DNA of 64,000 bases from positions 1 to 64,000 of the forward strand of contig CAJUMJ010000028.1 in assembly GCA_910587095.1 (NCBI GenBank), in the 5' to 3' direction. The position numbers were made by a program, and so were the translations under genes. Shown one piece after another: positions 50,985-60,630 of the stretch (position 1 is the stretch's first letter; each line of letters opens with the position of its first letter). This DNA comes from an uncultured Lachnospiraceae bacterium. Its GTDB lineage: Bacteria > Bacillota > Clostridia > Lachnospirales > Lachnospiraceae. The notes under the pieces are model-generated. The model saw only the letters and a program-made list of their open reading frames with translations, was not told the DNA's origin and ran no database searches.

Positions 50985-52628
50985 TCAGCGCAGCAGGCGG
51001 TACACATCGCAGTATTTTTCCTCAAATATAAGCTGTATGCCGTTGTGTACAGACTCGCCGCTCTTTTGGAAAAATCTGGCGAGCTGTTCTTCCGTGTCAG
51101 CCCCCTTCGCCAGATACACCACAAGCGTCCCGGCACCCGCTATCCTTTCGTCCGCAATCTTCTCTGCGCTGTCCGTCCCGGCAAAATAAACCGCCGGGTA
51201 ACAAAGCAGCTCGTTTGTCACATCCCAAATACACCATTCTTCTCCGGGATTGTACAAATATACCGCAAGCGCGCCGCTGCCTTCCTGCTCTTTTGCAAAA
51301 GCAGCCTGGGCCGCATCTTCCGGGTACAGGAAAGCCACGTCGCTTTTCCGGTAGCCCGCAGCAATGACAGCGATACAGCAAATCATTGTAATCCATCCGG
51401 TCGCTTCCGACGGCATCCTCCTCCACCACGGCAAACCGGACGCCGCCTTGCAAAGCGCTCCGACAGCCGCGGACACAAGAAGCACTGCGATGCCGTAAAC
51501 CGGAAGCTGGTAGCGGACGGAGGTATCTCCCAAAAGAAGGGCTGTCTTGGAAACCGCGGCAAAATACCCGACAAGTGCCGCAAGGAGCATACCGTATCCC
51601 CCAGCTCCCGTCACCTTGCCCACGCCCCTTTGTTTTTTGCCCGACTTCTCTCCCGCTTTTTGCAAATACACCGCCCCCGCCGCAAGAGCCGGAAGCGTCA
51701 CGCCAAGCAGGCCGCCAAACACGAATCGGTTCATCAAATCCCCGAAAAACGAAAGCCTGTCAAAAGTATTGGACAAATCGAAAAAACTCTCCGTTGCCTG
51801 CGCTCCCCTCTGTCCGCGGAACATTTGTCCCGGGAACGCCGGATAGGTCAGGTACGCGAGCACAAAAGCCGCCGCCTGGAAAACGCCATAGCGCAGGCAA
51901 TTCCATATATTCCTGTCCCGCCACAAAAGCCACACGCAAAAAGCCGCCGCAAGGAAAAACAGAAATATAAAGTAGTAATACTGTGTCAAGAAGCCGATAT
52001 AAGTCACCGCGGCCATAGGAAAAAGTTCCCGGAGCACAGACAGTTTACCCGCCTCTGTCTCCTTGTTCTTAAGGCTTCTGTACGCGCGCATATGCAAAAC
52101 GGCGCAGAGCAGGACAAAGACAGTCAGCATCTCATACATGCGGATAAACACCACGCCGCTCATGGCCGCCGGGCTAAATCCGTAGACAAAGGACGCCCAA
52201 AAAGCCAGCTTCCCGTCCCCCTCCGAGACTAAATATGACAAGTATGACAGTAATATGAGGTTGATTCCGTGAAAAAAAAGATTGACCGACAGGCCGATCC
52301 ATTTTGAAAACACATCGGGCGAAAGGGATGCGACAGTGTGAAACACCCAATAATACATGGGCGGATGCACGTCCCACGACTGCACCTGCCGCACCAGTCC
52401 GTACTGAAAACGCTGTCCTGGAAGCACCACAAACTCATCCCGGTAGGCATCCCGGTCCATCCACTTTCCGTCCTCCACGTAAAAACCGTTTGTCCTCGAC
52501 GTGGAATAGTAGGTGTAATACTCATCCTCGTGGAATCCCTGTTTTTTTGTGCAGAACCAGAAAGCCGCCGCCATCTGCAAAACCCACAGTATGACAAAAA
52601 ATATCAGATATTTTCGTTTCCCGGTCAT
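50985..52628 (-). CDS. GT39-like (GT-C) membrane glycosyltransferase candidate
   Basis: The 547-residue protein has about twelve membrane segments. The first outer loop has GFHEDEYYTYYSTSRTNG (about residues 30-47) with the acidic DE pair of GT-C enzymes, and SWDVHPPMYYWVFH (about 84-97) matches the HPP-type motif of the PMT/ArnT/GT39 group. A soluble C-terminal domain of about 110 residues follows. It would use an undecaprenyl-phosphate sugar outside the cell, such as the product of one of the GtrB-like enzymes. The ATG at 52628 has GAGGAG upstream and comes after the stop of the previous gene. Confidence 0.72.
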   Translation of the reverse strand: MTGKRKYLIFFVILWVLQMAAAFWFCTKKQGFHEDEYYTYYSTSRTNGFYVEDGKWMDRDAYRDEFVVLPGQRFQYGLVRQVQSWDVHPPMYYWVFHTVASLSPDVFSKWIGLSVNLFFHGINLILLSYLSYLVSEGDGKLAFWASFVYGFSPAAMSGVVFIRMYEMLTVFVLLCAVLHMRAYRSLKNKETEAGKLSVLRELFPMAAVTYIGFLTQYYYFIFLFFLAAAFCVWLLWRDRNIWNCLRYGVFQAAAFVLAYLTYPAFPGQMFRGQRGAQATESFFDLSNTFDRLSFFGDLMNRFVFGGLLGVTLPALAAGAVYLQKAGEKSGKKQRGVGKVTGAGGYGMLLAALVGYFAAVSKTALLLGDTSVRYQLPVYGIAVLLVSAAVGALCKAASGLPWWRRMPSEATGWITMICCIAVIAAGYRKSDVAFLYPEDAAQAAFAKEQEGSGALAVYLYNPGEEWCIWDVTNELLCYPAVYFAGTDSAEKIADERIAGAGTLVVYLAKGADTEEQLARFFQKSGESVHNGIQLIFEEKYCDVYRLLR

Positions 52629-52639
52629 AAGCTCCTCTC

Positions 52640-53641
52640 TCACGCCTCTTTCTTCACTCCCAGTCTCATCTTTTGCGCATGTATCTTTCTGACTGTCCGA
52701 GGCGCCGCCGTAAGTAAAAGCAGATACCCCTTGTTTTTCTTCGTCAGGTACGGATTGCACAGCGTATCCCGCACATGACGGCGCAGATATGTTACCACTC
52801 CCGCATAGAACGCGTTATCGCACCTCATCTGTGAGACGGGAACGTGCAGCAGATAATCCAGCCTTTGGTAAAGGTTAAACCGGATCGCATACTCATAAAG
52901 AGCCGGATATTTTCTCTCCACAAGCTCCTGTATCCTGTCCGCGTTGTCTACGATATCCAAAAACACCCGCGAAAAGCTGTCCTTCGTCCGTTTTCTGGTC
53001 GTACTTTCCCGCCTGCACACCACATGATATCCCTGTCCCGGCAAAATAAAAATGCCCGCAATCTCCTGCAAAAGTTCCAGAAGAAGGCGGAAATCCTCAT
53101 TTAGCTCCCCCTCCGGAAAGCGATGACCCGCAAAGACCTCCCTGGGAAACAATTTCGTGCAAAAAGAACAGTCCCCCCTGTGAAGAAGGAGTTCCTTTAT
53201 AAAGCTCTCGGCTTCGCAAAACCACGCCTGCGCAGGAGGAACGCAGACATCCGCAAGACGCCGCCCGGCTTCGTCCACCTCATCCCTGGAAATCTGTACC
53301 ACCGGATATTTCCCTTCCTCCAGCACGCGGACCATCTCCTCGTACACGTAAGGCTCTATATAGTCGTCGCTGTCCACAAACCCCAAATATTCCCCCCTGG
53401 CCAGTTCCAATCCGACGTTCCGGGCCGAGGAGGCGCCGCCGTTTTTCTTGTGGGCGACGCGGATCCTTTCATCCTCCGCTGAAAGTCTCTCGCAAAGCTC
53501 CTCCGTGCCGTCCGTGGAGCCGTCGTCAATCAGTAGAATTTCCAGATCTTTATAAGTCTGCGCACAGATGGAGCGCACGCATCGTTCCAGACAATCTATG
53601 GAATTGTAAACCGGCACGATCACGCTGATTTTTTTCGACAT
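52640..53641 (-). CDS. GT2 glycosyltransferase
   Basis: The 333-residue protein has the GT-A pattern ISVIVPVYNSIDCLERCV, LIDDGSTDG and the metal-binding GFVDSDDYIEPY near residue 92. A basic C-terminal part suggests contact with the membrane surface. GAAGG lies seven bases before the ATG at 53641; a GTG one codon earlier is less likely. It sits among four other glycosyltransferase genes that probably build one repeat unit. Confidence 0.86.
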   Translation of the reverse strand: MSKKISVIVPVYNSIDCLERCVRSICAQTYKDLEILLIDDGSTDGTEELCERLSAEDERIRVAHKKNGGASSARNVGLELARGEYLGFVDSDDYIEPYVYEEMVRVLEEGKYPVVQISRDEVDEAGRRLADVCVPPAQAWFCEAESFIKELLLHRGDCSFCTKLFPREVFAGHRFPEGELNEDFRLLLELLQEIAGIFILPGQGYHVVCRRESTTRKRTKDSFSRVFLDIVDNADRIQELVERKYPALYEYAIRFNLYQRLDYLLHVPVSQMRCDNAFYAGVVTYLRRHVRDTLCNPYLTKKNKGYLLLLTAAPRTVRKIHAQKMRLGVKKEA

Positions 53642-53688
53642 CACTCAACCTTCTTCCGTCACACCAGTATAGCGATCCGATGTATCTC

Positions 53689-54867
53689 TTAATTCATATT
53701 CGTTGTACCAGTCTTTAAACCGGGTTTTATAACAGGCGCTGCCGAAAGAGGACCCGTCTCCTCCGGCTTGATCCGCCCCTGCCTCAAACCGTCCGCAAAC
53801 CGCAACAGAACGTCCGCGGCATGTTCCGCGTTCCACATATCGCGGATAGTCTCGTAAGCGGCCCGTCCCATGCCGCGCCGCTCCTCCCAGTTTTCAAAAA
53901 GATCGAGCACAAGCGCTTCCATCTTTTCGTAACGTCCGCCAAAGTAGAGCAGTCCGTTTTCCCCATGGCGGATCAGGTAGGGAGCCGCGCCTACCCGGGC
54001 ATCCACCACTTCCACGCAGCCGCTGTTCATGCCCTCGTTGACCACGGCGCCCCAGCCCTCCAGATGGCTGCTCGTAAAAAGATGGATATGGCATCTTTCC
54101 ATCACGTCACGCACCTTCTCCGGCGGTGTAAAACCGTAAAACACAAAGGAATCGGAGAGCCCTTCCCTCTCCACTTCCTCCTTCAGCGCCGCCTCCATCT
54201 CCCCGCCTCCAAGCATGTGCATCCGGTAAGCGTATCCTTTCCCTTTCAGGGTTTTTCCAAGCCGCACCGCATACTCCGGATGCTTTAAGGGAATAAACCG
54301 GCCCGCCCATACAATGTGAAGAACACCCTCCTTCGGCTTCATAAGCGCAAAAGCCGCGTCACTGTAGGTTCTAAGGCGCGTAAAATATCCCCATTTAAAA
54401 AGCTTTCCGGGGTAAGCCCCAATCAGATGAAAATCCGACGCGGCGTAAGCACCCGCGCAGAGCATACACACGTTTTCCTTGCGATACCTGACATGCTCCC
54501 GATATTTCGCCAGAAGTCCCCTCGGTGAAACCACTTTCCACTGACCCTCTCTGTACAGTCTTTCGCTGACCCGGAGAGTGGTTTTGCCGGACATTAATCT
54601 GGGCGCCACGATGTCCTCCCTCCCCGTCCAGCCAAAGAGCACCACGTCGCTCTCCATAATCCGTTTCAGACACTCGTACTCATCCTCGTAAAGACACATG
54701 AGATAAGGTATCGCATCCGTATCGACGCTCCATCCCATCTCCACCCGTTCCGCCTCCATAGGCATGGTCTGGATAAAAGTAAATCCCCTCCCAAGCCTTT
54801 TGTAAAGCGCGTCGCAAAGCGGTATTTGATGGTGGTTGATATAGTTGGACACAAAAGTAAAAGTCAT
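53689..54867 (-). CDS. GT4 glycosyltransferase (GT-B fold)
   Basis: The 392-residue protein has a GT-B fold with the GT4 pattern: TFVSNYINHHQIPLCDALY at the start, HIVWAGRFIPLKHPEYAVRL near 185, and the donor-binding segment FTSSHLEGWGAVVNEGMNSGCVEVV (about 268-292). It is cytoplasmic and retaining. It starts at an ATGA overlap with the upstream GT4 gene, so the two are translationally coupled. The sugar is not known. Confidence 0.85.
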   Translation of the reverse strand: MTFTFVSNYINHHQIPLCDALYKRLGRGFTFIQTMPMEAERVEMGWSVDTDAIPYLMCLYEDEYECLKRIMESDVVLFGWTGREDIVAPRLMSGKTTLRVSERLYREGQWKVVSPRGLLAKYREHVRYRKENVCMLCAGAYAASDFHLIGAYPGKLFKWGYFTRLRTYSDAAFALMKPKEGVLHIVWAGRFIPLKHPEYAVRLGKTLKGKGYAYRMHMLGGGEMEAALKEEVEREGLSDSFVFYGFTPPEKVRDVMERCHIHLFTSSHLEGWGAVVNEGMNSGCVEVVDARVGAAPYLIRHGENGLLYFGGRYEKMEALVLDLFENWEERRGMGRAAYETIRDMWNAEHAADVLLRFADGLRQGRIKPEETGPLSAAPVIKPGLKTGTTNMN

Positions 54868-56150
54868 TCCATCATCTCCCGGTAAATGTGCATCAGACGA
54901 TAATAGTTCTGATCCGCGTCATGATTGACGCGGGCGTGTTTTCTGGCATTGTCGGAAAGCCTGTCCACGATTGCCTCTTTCGTAAATATCTCGGCAATGC
55001 TGGACGCCAGCGCGTCCACGTCCCCGGGCGGATAGAGAAATCCGTCCCCGCCGTCCGTCAGTATGTTATGTATGCCGCCCACATTGGCCGCCACACAAGG
55101 CACACCCAAAAGCATCGCCTCCCCCACGGAATTGGGAGAATTTTCAAGCACCGAAGGGCAGACAAAGACATGACAGCTCAAATACTGTATCTTCATCTCC
55201 TCCGCGCTGATCCGTCCGAGCATGTGAATCTTCTCCTCCAGATGGTTTTCCCGGATCAGCTTATTCAAATATTTTCCGTAAGCGGGAAGTTTTAACGCGT
55301 CCTTCCACGTCTCCGCCCTCAATATGTCCGCCCCGGCCACATACACTTCCGCATCGGGAAACTGTTCCAAAATTTGCGGCATCGCCTGTAAAAGATAGTG
55401 AAAGCCTTTTAACGGGTAATCCCCCTGGCTTAAAAATATGCGGTAAGTCTGACAATTATATTTGCTCCACCTGTCCCTGTAAAACACGTTGCGAAGCGTC
55501 TCATTCAAAAAATGGTATGTCGCGTCGGGATTGATTTTTAATGTTTCCGCCCGGTCAAAGTCCGTCCGGCCGGCTATATGGCCCACCCGCTTGATGGCTT
55601 CTATCTCGTATTCGCCCCGCTTCTCAAACTTCTTCTGCTGCTGCCTGATGCTGTCTTTCCTGACCAGGTCGCGGAATGTGCTGTTTCTCTGTACCTTCAC
55701 AGGCAGATCCGCCATATATACCTTGGCGATAGCCGAGACAATTCCCTGTATCCCAATCAGCGTCCGCCCCGGCTGGTCAAACACCTTGATTGACGCCAGC
55801 GCGTGAGGAAACTCCGTACCGAACACATGCAGAATCTCCGGTTTGAAATCGCCTATGATCACTTCAAAATGTTTCTCAAGCGCTACGTCATACCTCTCCG
55901 GCGCCGCCAGATCTTCCACAAAGCCGTAACAGTGGCAGGAAATGTTTTCCCCAAGCTGCATAACCCTGTCAAAGTTCCCCACCGATTCATCCACCGGAAA
56001 AGCAATCCCCAGCTCAATGCGGTTCCTCTCCTGCTCCATCACCACCCGGTCAAGCAGGCCGCTAAGCCACCCTTCCCTGTTGCTGCACGGCAGATTAAGC
56101 CTTTTGGCAATTGCCGGCAGCATAATGTTGCACACCCACAATACTTTCAT
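54864..56150 (-). CDS. GT4 glycosyltransferase (GT-B fold)
   Basis: The 428-residue protein has the GT4 pattern: VLWVCNIMLPAIAKRLNLP at the start, RIFLSQGDYPLKGFHYLLQAMP near 240, and VCPSVLENSPNSVGEAMLLGVPCVAANVGG (about 332-361), the EX7E donor site. It acts in the cytoplasm. A GGAGGG site lies six bases before the ATG. Its stop overlaps the start of the next GT4 gene. Confidence 0.86.
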   Translation of the reverse strand: MKVLWVCNIMLPAIAKRLNLPCSNREGWLSGLLDRVVMEQERNRIELGIAFPVDESVGNFDRVMQLGENISCHCYGFVEDLAAPERYDVALEKHFEVIIGDFKPEILHVFGTEFPHALASIKVFDQPGRTLIGIQGIVSAIAKVYMADLPVKVQRNSTFRDLVRKDSIRQQQKKFEKRGEYEIEAIKRVGHIAGRTDFDRAETLKINPDATYHFLNETLRNVFYRDRWSKYNCQTYRIFLSQGDYPLKGFHYLLQAMPQILEQFPDAEVYVAGADILRAETWKDALKLPAYGKYLNKLIRENHLEEKIHMLGRISAEEMKIQYLSCHVFVCPSVLENSPNSVGEAMLLGVPCVAANVGGIHNILTDGGDGFLYPPGDVDALASSIAEIFTKEAIVDRLSDNARKHARVNHDADQNYYRLMHIYREMME

Positions 56151-56197
56151 TTGTACCCTCCATTCCAGAGCGTTCTACGATAAGTGCGCTCTTTCCC

Positions 56198-57058
56198 TCA
56201 TACGTCAATCGGAGGTTTTGAACTTCCTCCATATATCCTTCTCTTCAAGTTCTGGTAAATCCCCGCCGTCTTTTCCTGGGACGCAAGGTACGTCCGAAGC
56301 GGCGACAATGTGACAAACAAAAGCAATCGATACTTAAAAATCCGTCCGCGGCTCATGTACTTTTTTACAATACGCTTATGCTCTGCGGCGGAACGTTTTC
56401 TGTTTCCCCTGTTCTCCGAAAAGCCGCCTCCCTCGTAGGAAACCACCGTCAGTGGCATGTAAACCATGGAAGCGTGCGCCTTGTAATAACACCAGAGAAA
56501 ATGCTCATAATCCGCGCGGACACGGTAGCGGATGCGAAATCCCCTCTTTTTCAGAAGCCGCCTGTCATAAAAGCACGCCTGATGGCAAGGTACATTCCGG
56601 TAGCAGGCAAAATCGTCTATTTTAGGGTTTGACATCACATGCGCGCCCGTCTTTCTCTCCTTGATATTGCCGTAAAAAATCCGCGGCGGAAGATGTATTT
56701 TCTTTCCCGCTCCCGCACTGCCATGGAGAGTCACCGACCTGTCGCTCTCTTCGATTTCCCTCTTTACACGGGCGAGCACCTGCTCGTCCTCGAGATAGTC
56801 TCCGCAGTTTAAAAAAAGGATATACCTTCCCGACACATGGGTAATCGCCCTGTTCATGGCGTCATAGATACCCGCGTCCTCCCCGGCAAAGAACTTTAAA
56901 TCCTCCCCGGGTGAAAGCGCGCCCACCGAGCCGTCCGTGGAGAGGCCGTCCTGCACGATGATCTCGTAGTCGTCTTCCGTCTGAGCCCGGATACTCTCTA
57001 TGGTTTTTTGTAATTTTTCGCCCGCATTGTAACTGACTACAATGATACTGAATGTCAT
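56198..57058 (-). CDS. GT2 glycosyltransferase
   Basis: The 286-residue protein is a GT-A enzyme of the WcaA-like type: FSIIVVSYNAGEKLQKTIESI, VQDGLSTDGS, and LFLNCGDYLEDEQVLARV in place of the usual DxD segment near residue 90 (N-C-G-D). YDAMNRAITHVSGRYI is also typical of this group. The ATG at 57058 has GGAG six bases upstream. The many basic residues at the C-terminus suggest membrane contact. Confidence 0.84.
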   Translation of the reverse strand: MTFSIIVVSYNAGEKLQKTIESIRAQTEDDYEIIVQDGLSTDGSVGALSPGEDLKFFAGEDAGIYDAMNRAITHVSGRYILFLNCGDYLEDEQVLARVKREIEESDRSVTLHGSAGAGKKIHLPPRIFYGNIKERKTGAHVMSNPKIDDFACYRNVPCHQACFYDRRLLKKRGFRIRYRVRADYEHFLWCYYKAHASMVYMPLTVVSYEGGGFSENRGNRKRSAAEHKRIVKKYMSRGRIFKYRLLLFVTLSPLRTYLASQEKTAGIYQNLKRRIYGGSSKPPIDV

Positions 57059-57094
57059 ATTAATCTCCATTCCGAAGCATTTATGCGACGTGGC

Positions 57095-57194
57095 GACGCA
57101 AATTTCAAATTTGCGTCTGCCATCGAACAAATTTGTGATGCTCTTGCACAAATTTGCGTGTGAAAAATCAGCACTTCAGTGTGATTTTTCACAC
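57095..57194. repeat. Two hairpins in the gap 57059-57406
   Basis: GACGCAAATTT at 57095-57105 and its complement at 57107-57117 form a perfect palindrome. GTGTGAAAAATCA at 57158-57170 pairs with 57182-57194; the core is that of the hairpins at 8155 and 62964. Confidence 0.8.
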
Positions 57195-57218
57195 ACTCTC
57201 CTCATAAACTAATAAATA

Positions 57219-57389
57219 CGCCGTGAGCTTGCTCACGCGTGCTGCCCCGGCATAAATCTGCCATGCACATTCGCAAAATCGCCGCTTCGCTGCTCTTTTT
57301 TGCTCATGTTCGGGCTCTCGCCCTATAGATTTCTGCCGCTTCATCCCGCCGTGAGCTTGCTCACGCGTGCTGCCCCGGCATAAATCTGC
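57219..57389. repeat. 43-bp direct repeat pair
   Basis: Bases 57219-57261 and 57347-57389 are identical over 43 bases; each contains the small palindrome CGTGAGCTTGCTCACG. The pair brackets 85 bases with further GC-rich hairpins such as CGGGCTCTCGCCC. No gene is seen here. Confidence 0.85.
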
Positions 57390-57406
57390 ACGGCTCTGCG
57401 CTTTCG

Positions 57407-58573
57407 TCAGGTAACATCCGATAGGATATTTACCATTTCGTTGAAGAAAAAGGTGCGGTAGGGCAGTATCAGAACGCCGTCGTTGGACGCTCTTTTTAAG
57501 TATACCGCAAAGTACAAAACCGCCGCCAGAAGGATACCCGCCCGGAAAACGCGTCTCCATCTTTTTTCGGGAACGCTCTTTAAAAGCATCGGCAAAAACA
57601 AAATCTGGCTCACCATCAGGTAATATCCGATCCGCGATATGATTGGCAAAAAGGAGCAGAACACATACAGCACAAGCGCTCCCAGGTTCAGGTAAAAATA
57701 AAACCAAAAACGCCGTTCCCACCACAGCTCCTCATTCTTATTTGTGGCGCTTTCACCGTTTTTTATGTCTGCCTGCTTTTTCCTGCTTTTCATGAAATAC
57801 ACAATTCCCGCGAAAGCGAGCGTGGCCATACAGCGCAAAATGCTGATATAACTGGTGCCGCCCTCCAGGTATTCCGTGTCCTCATAAGTAGGATAAAGAA
57901 AAACCACCAGTTTTAAGTAAAAATCCTGCAAAAACAAAAAAGTTGTACAGAAAGCAGCCGCAATCGCAAGCTGCCATTTTTTCCATGGCAGGGATGCCAG
58001 AAAATAGAGGGGCAGCACCACCAGAAGCGACTTGTGGAAGGTCGCCCCCAAAAGAACCAGAGCGGCAAATCTCCCCCATTTTCTTTGCAGTACAAATTTC
58101 ATAGAATAGAGCGCGGCGGCAAGCGCCAGATAATACCGCACCGTGCTGAAGGTCTGAAAATAATACCCCAGCGTCATAAAGAGAAAGAAAGTAAGCCCAA
58201 ACTCATCGCTTTGCCGGTACATGGCAAGCAGAAATAAAAAGACTGTCGCAAACGAGTAAAAGGCGAATACCAGCAGAAAATTTTCGTAACCGGACAGCCC
58301 GTATATCAGTTTTACCATCAGATTAAAACCGATCTCCGTAGGCACATAGGCATCGCAATTCACCAGATGCATGAACTCCACGTACTTCGCGTAGTCGTTG
58401 CCCACATTCAAGCGACAAGCGGAGAGCAAAAATAAAATCAGAAAAACCGCCGTCAGGCAGACCTTGTTGCATAGCTGCTGTCTGGTCAGTTTATATGGCC
58501 GTCTGGTCGGATGATTGTCCACCATACCCGCGAGGAGTACGGTGACAGCCGCAACCGTAATATAAAGAATCAT
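57407..58573 (-). CDS. EpsG-family membrane protein, predicted polysaccharide polymerase
   Basis: The 388-residue protein has about ten membrane segments and the EpsG/Wzy pattern: LSACRLNVGNDYAKYVEFM in the first outer loop, PTEIGFNLMVKLI, YYFQTFSTVRYYLALAAALYS and ATFHKSLLVVLPLYF. It should polymerise the repeat units outside the membrane. Its ATG overlaps the stop of the upstream GT2 gene (ATGA). It stands in the first block of the locus between the Wzz-like gene and the glycosyltransferases. Confidence 0.85.
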   Translation of the reverse strand: MILYITVAAVTVLLAGMVDNHPTRRPYKLTRQQLCNKVCLTAVFLILFLLSACRLNVGNDYAKYVEFMHLVNCDAYVPTEIGFNLMVKLIYGLSGYENFLLVFAFYSFATVFLFLLAMYRQSDEFGLTFFLFMTLGYYFQTFSTVRYYLALAAALYSMKFVLQRKWGRFAALVLLGATFHKSLLVVLPLYFLASLPWKKWQLAIAAAFCTTFLFLQDFYLKLVVFLYPTYEDTEYLEGGTSYISILRCMATLAFAGIVYFMKSRKKQADIKNGESATNKNEELWWERRFWFYFYLNLGALVLYVFCSFLPIISRIGYYLMVSQILFLPMLLKSVPEKRWRRVFRAGILLAAVLYFAVYLKRASNDGVLILPYRTFFFNEMVNILSDVT

Positions 58574-59379
58574 CTGCCGCGCGCCTCCCGCACGCCCTTT
58601 CTCATGATACGAAACGCCTGCCACACCGGAATCTCCCGGCACATCAGTTTCTTATGCGCCCACAGAAACCGCAGGGACAAAGGCAACGCCAATTTTCCGT
58701 AAAGATGATGATAGAGCACGCCCCTATCCCGGAAAAATTTCTCGTGATAACCGGAAAACCATGTGGACTCCCTTTCCCGCTCCTTGCCGATGCAGGCGGT
58801 GTGCGCGTAAACGCGAAGTCCCGCCCTGAGGCAATCCCGCAAAAACAGGCTGTCCTCACCGTTGCTGTACTTCGCGCCGCCGCCAAAAAGCAGGGAATAA
58901 TACACGTTCGCCCTGCGCAGCGAGGAAAGCCTCGCGCATATGCTGTACGCGGGATATCTCCCGTAATTGCGCCATGAAACCTTGTGTATCTCCCTGTTCC
59001 AGTAAGTTCTTCGCGCAGGCGCCACCTGCACGTTAAAGAGAATCATATCCGCGTCCGGCAGCGACTCAAAGGCCGCCAGAATCTTCTTCCGGTAGTCCGA
59101 ATCCAATGTAATATCCTCGTCGGAGAAAAGCACCAGTTCCCCCGACGCATGTAAAAGCGCCGTATTGCGGCTTAAACCTACTCCCCGCTCCGGCATGGAA
59201 AAGCACTTCACGCATCCGCCTGCTGTTTTGATATTCCCGAATGCGTAACCGCCGCACTGGTTCACCACCACCGCGTCCGTGTTGATATGCATTTGTGAGA
59301 TCAGCGCCGCCGCATCCTTTTCCACCGCGGAAACCAAAACCTCCAGTCTCAAGGGCCGCCTCGTCTTTTTCCCCTTCAA
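58570..59379 (-). CDS. GT2-type glycosyltransferase
   Basis: The 269-residue protein has a GT-A fold in which the nucleotide-sugar segment reads LVLFSDEDITLDSDYR near residue 87 and the start is divergent (LRLEVLVSAVEKDAAALI). GEDSLFLRDCLRAGLRVYAHT near 172-192 matches the acceptor-side ED motif. Translation begins at a TTG (59379) ten bases after GGAGG; that site belongs to the repeated intergenic module CATGGAGGTTAG. Confidence 0.8.
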   Translation of the reverse strand: MKGKKTRRPLRLEVLVSAVEKDAAALISQMHINTDAVVVNQCGGYAFGNIKTAGGCVKCFSMPERGVGLSRNTALLHASGELVLFSDEDITLDSDYRKKILAAFESLPDADMILFNVQVAPARRTYWNREIHKVSWRNYGRYPAYSICARLSSLRRANVYYSLLFGGGAKYSNGEDSLFLRDCLRAGLRVYAHTACIGKERERESTWFSGYHEKFFRDRGVLYHHLYGKLALPLSLRFLWAHKKLMCREIPVWQAFRIMRKGVREARGR

Positions 59380-59390
59380 TCCTCTCTAAC

Positions 59391-59522
59391 CTCCATGTCA
59401 CAGCTCTGCTGTGACTCAAATCAGTGCGGAGAATGCCGTATTTTGGGCATTCTCCTGTGTGAGACATAGTACTTCTCCACGAAACAGCCTTTGCTGTGAG
59501 TGGCTAGAAGTACTTCTCACAC
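59391..59522. repeat. Composite hairpin repeat before the GT2 gene
   Basis: The region starts like 33729-33806 (one change in about 78 bases): GTCACAGC/GCTGTGAC and GGAGAATGCC/GGCATTCTCC, then GTGTGAGA/TCTCACAC with AGTACTTC/GAAGTACT (59468-59475 with 59507-59514). It contains the ribosome binding site of the gene to its left. Confidence 0.85.
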
Positions 59523-59564
59523 TACCATCCTTTTCCTGTCTATCCTTCATCCCAAAAACAGGCT

Positions 59565-60560
59565 TTACAGTCTCCCGGTCTTCTCCATCCTCTTACCGAA
59601 ATCCCGCCCGTAATATTTTTGCAAAAACCGTGTATCACAATCCCGAATCGCCACGCCGCTAAGCTCGCATTCTCTGGTTTTTAACTGCTCAATCAAATAA
59701 GATACGCCGGCGCCGCACACACCGCCAAAGGGCAGAGAGAGCACCACCCCCCGGGCACTGCGCATACTCCGTAACTCCTCCTCCGAAAAGGACTTGCCCC
59801 TGTCCCACTCGCAGACATAAATCTCACCCGGCTTTTCCCGCAGATAAGCGAGGTTTTTCTTATAATCCTCCTCAAAAAACGCTTCACCGGAGACATAGCC
59901 AAGGAATGACACATCCGTCACTTTTCTGACATCCCCCGCCACCAGAATCCGGTCGTCCATCACATAGTAGAGAGAGAACCCAAAAAGACTGAGCAGCAGT
60001 CCGAGAAAGCCCCCCACCAAAACAGCCTGAAGCATCCTGCTGTCCGCCACCACAAGTTCCGCCTCTGTCTCGCGAATCGCGTTGATGGCGATAAACTCTT
60101 TCGCCTCGTTTCCGTATGTCTCAAGCGCCTCAACGGCCGCCCCCATAATTTCGTCCGTGCGCGCTGCATAATTAGTGGTCACCGTCAACGTCAAAAGACG
60201 GATATCCGACAAAATCTCCGCTTTCATGGAAGCCTCCACCTCCTCGCGAGTATAATCCGAAGCGAGGTTACTGAGCGTCAGATTCATAATCGGGTCTGTC
60301 GCCATCAGATCATTCCATGTATATCCGTTGTACGCCTGGTAAACCTCCCCCGTCTCGTCTGCGGCAAAGTCCAGATACACCTTTGCGAAAGCCGTATACT
60401 CCCGCTCCGATTCCGGCACCGTGCGCACGGCTGTGTAAATCAACGCCCCCAAAAGCGCCCCGCCAATCACCGCCCCGAGAAGCAGGGGAATTTTCCCAAA
60501 CAGGCAGATCATATATTTTTTGATATCCATACCGTCATTCGCATAATTACTTTCCATCAT
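59565..60560 (-). CDS. Wzz/CpsC-like chain-length protein with a degenerate kinase-like tail
   Basis: The 331-residue protein has two membrane segments (about residues 17-44 and 178-200) around an extracytoplasmic domain, the plan of Wzz/CpsC co-polymerases that set chain length with the polymerase. After segment 2 it continues with VRKVTDVSFLGYV and about 110 more residues, where SARGVVLSLPFGGVCGAGVSYLIEQLKTRECELSGVAIRD and KYYG resemble the end of a bacterial tyrosine kinase domain. Walker A and B motifs are missing and no separate kinase is encoded nearby. AAGGA precedes the ATG at 60560; longer starts are unsupported. Confidence 0.75.
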   Translation of the reverse strand: MMESNYANDGMDIKKYMICLFGKIPLLLGAVIGGALLGALIYTAVRTVPESEREYTAFAKVYLDFAADETGEVYQAYNGYTWNDLMATDPIMNLTLSNLASDYTREEVEASMKAEILSDIRLLTLTVTTNYAARTDEIMGAAVEALETYGNEAKEFIAINAIRETEAELVVADSRMLQAVLVGGFLGLLLSLFGFSLYYVMDDRILVAGDVRKVTDVSFLGYVSGEAFFEEDYKKNLAYLREKPGEIYVCEWDRGKSFSEEELRSMRSARGVVLSLPFGGVCGAGVSYLIEQLKTRECELSGVAIRDCDTRFLQKYYGRDFGKRMEKTGRL

Positions 60561-60630
60561 GACGTAAATCCTTCCATACTGTTTCCTGCACTCCCAACAA
60601 CTGCACTGAAATTTCACAACAACCAACACG

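Noticed and set aside
51045..52232. 395-residue open frame on the plus strand
   Set aside because: Antisense to the GT39-like membrane protein; no start signal or recognisable domain.
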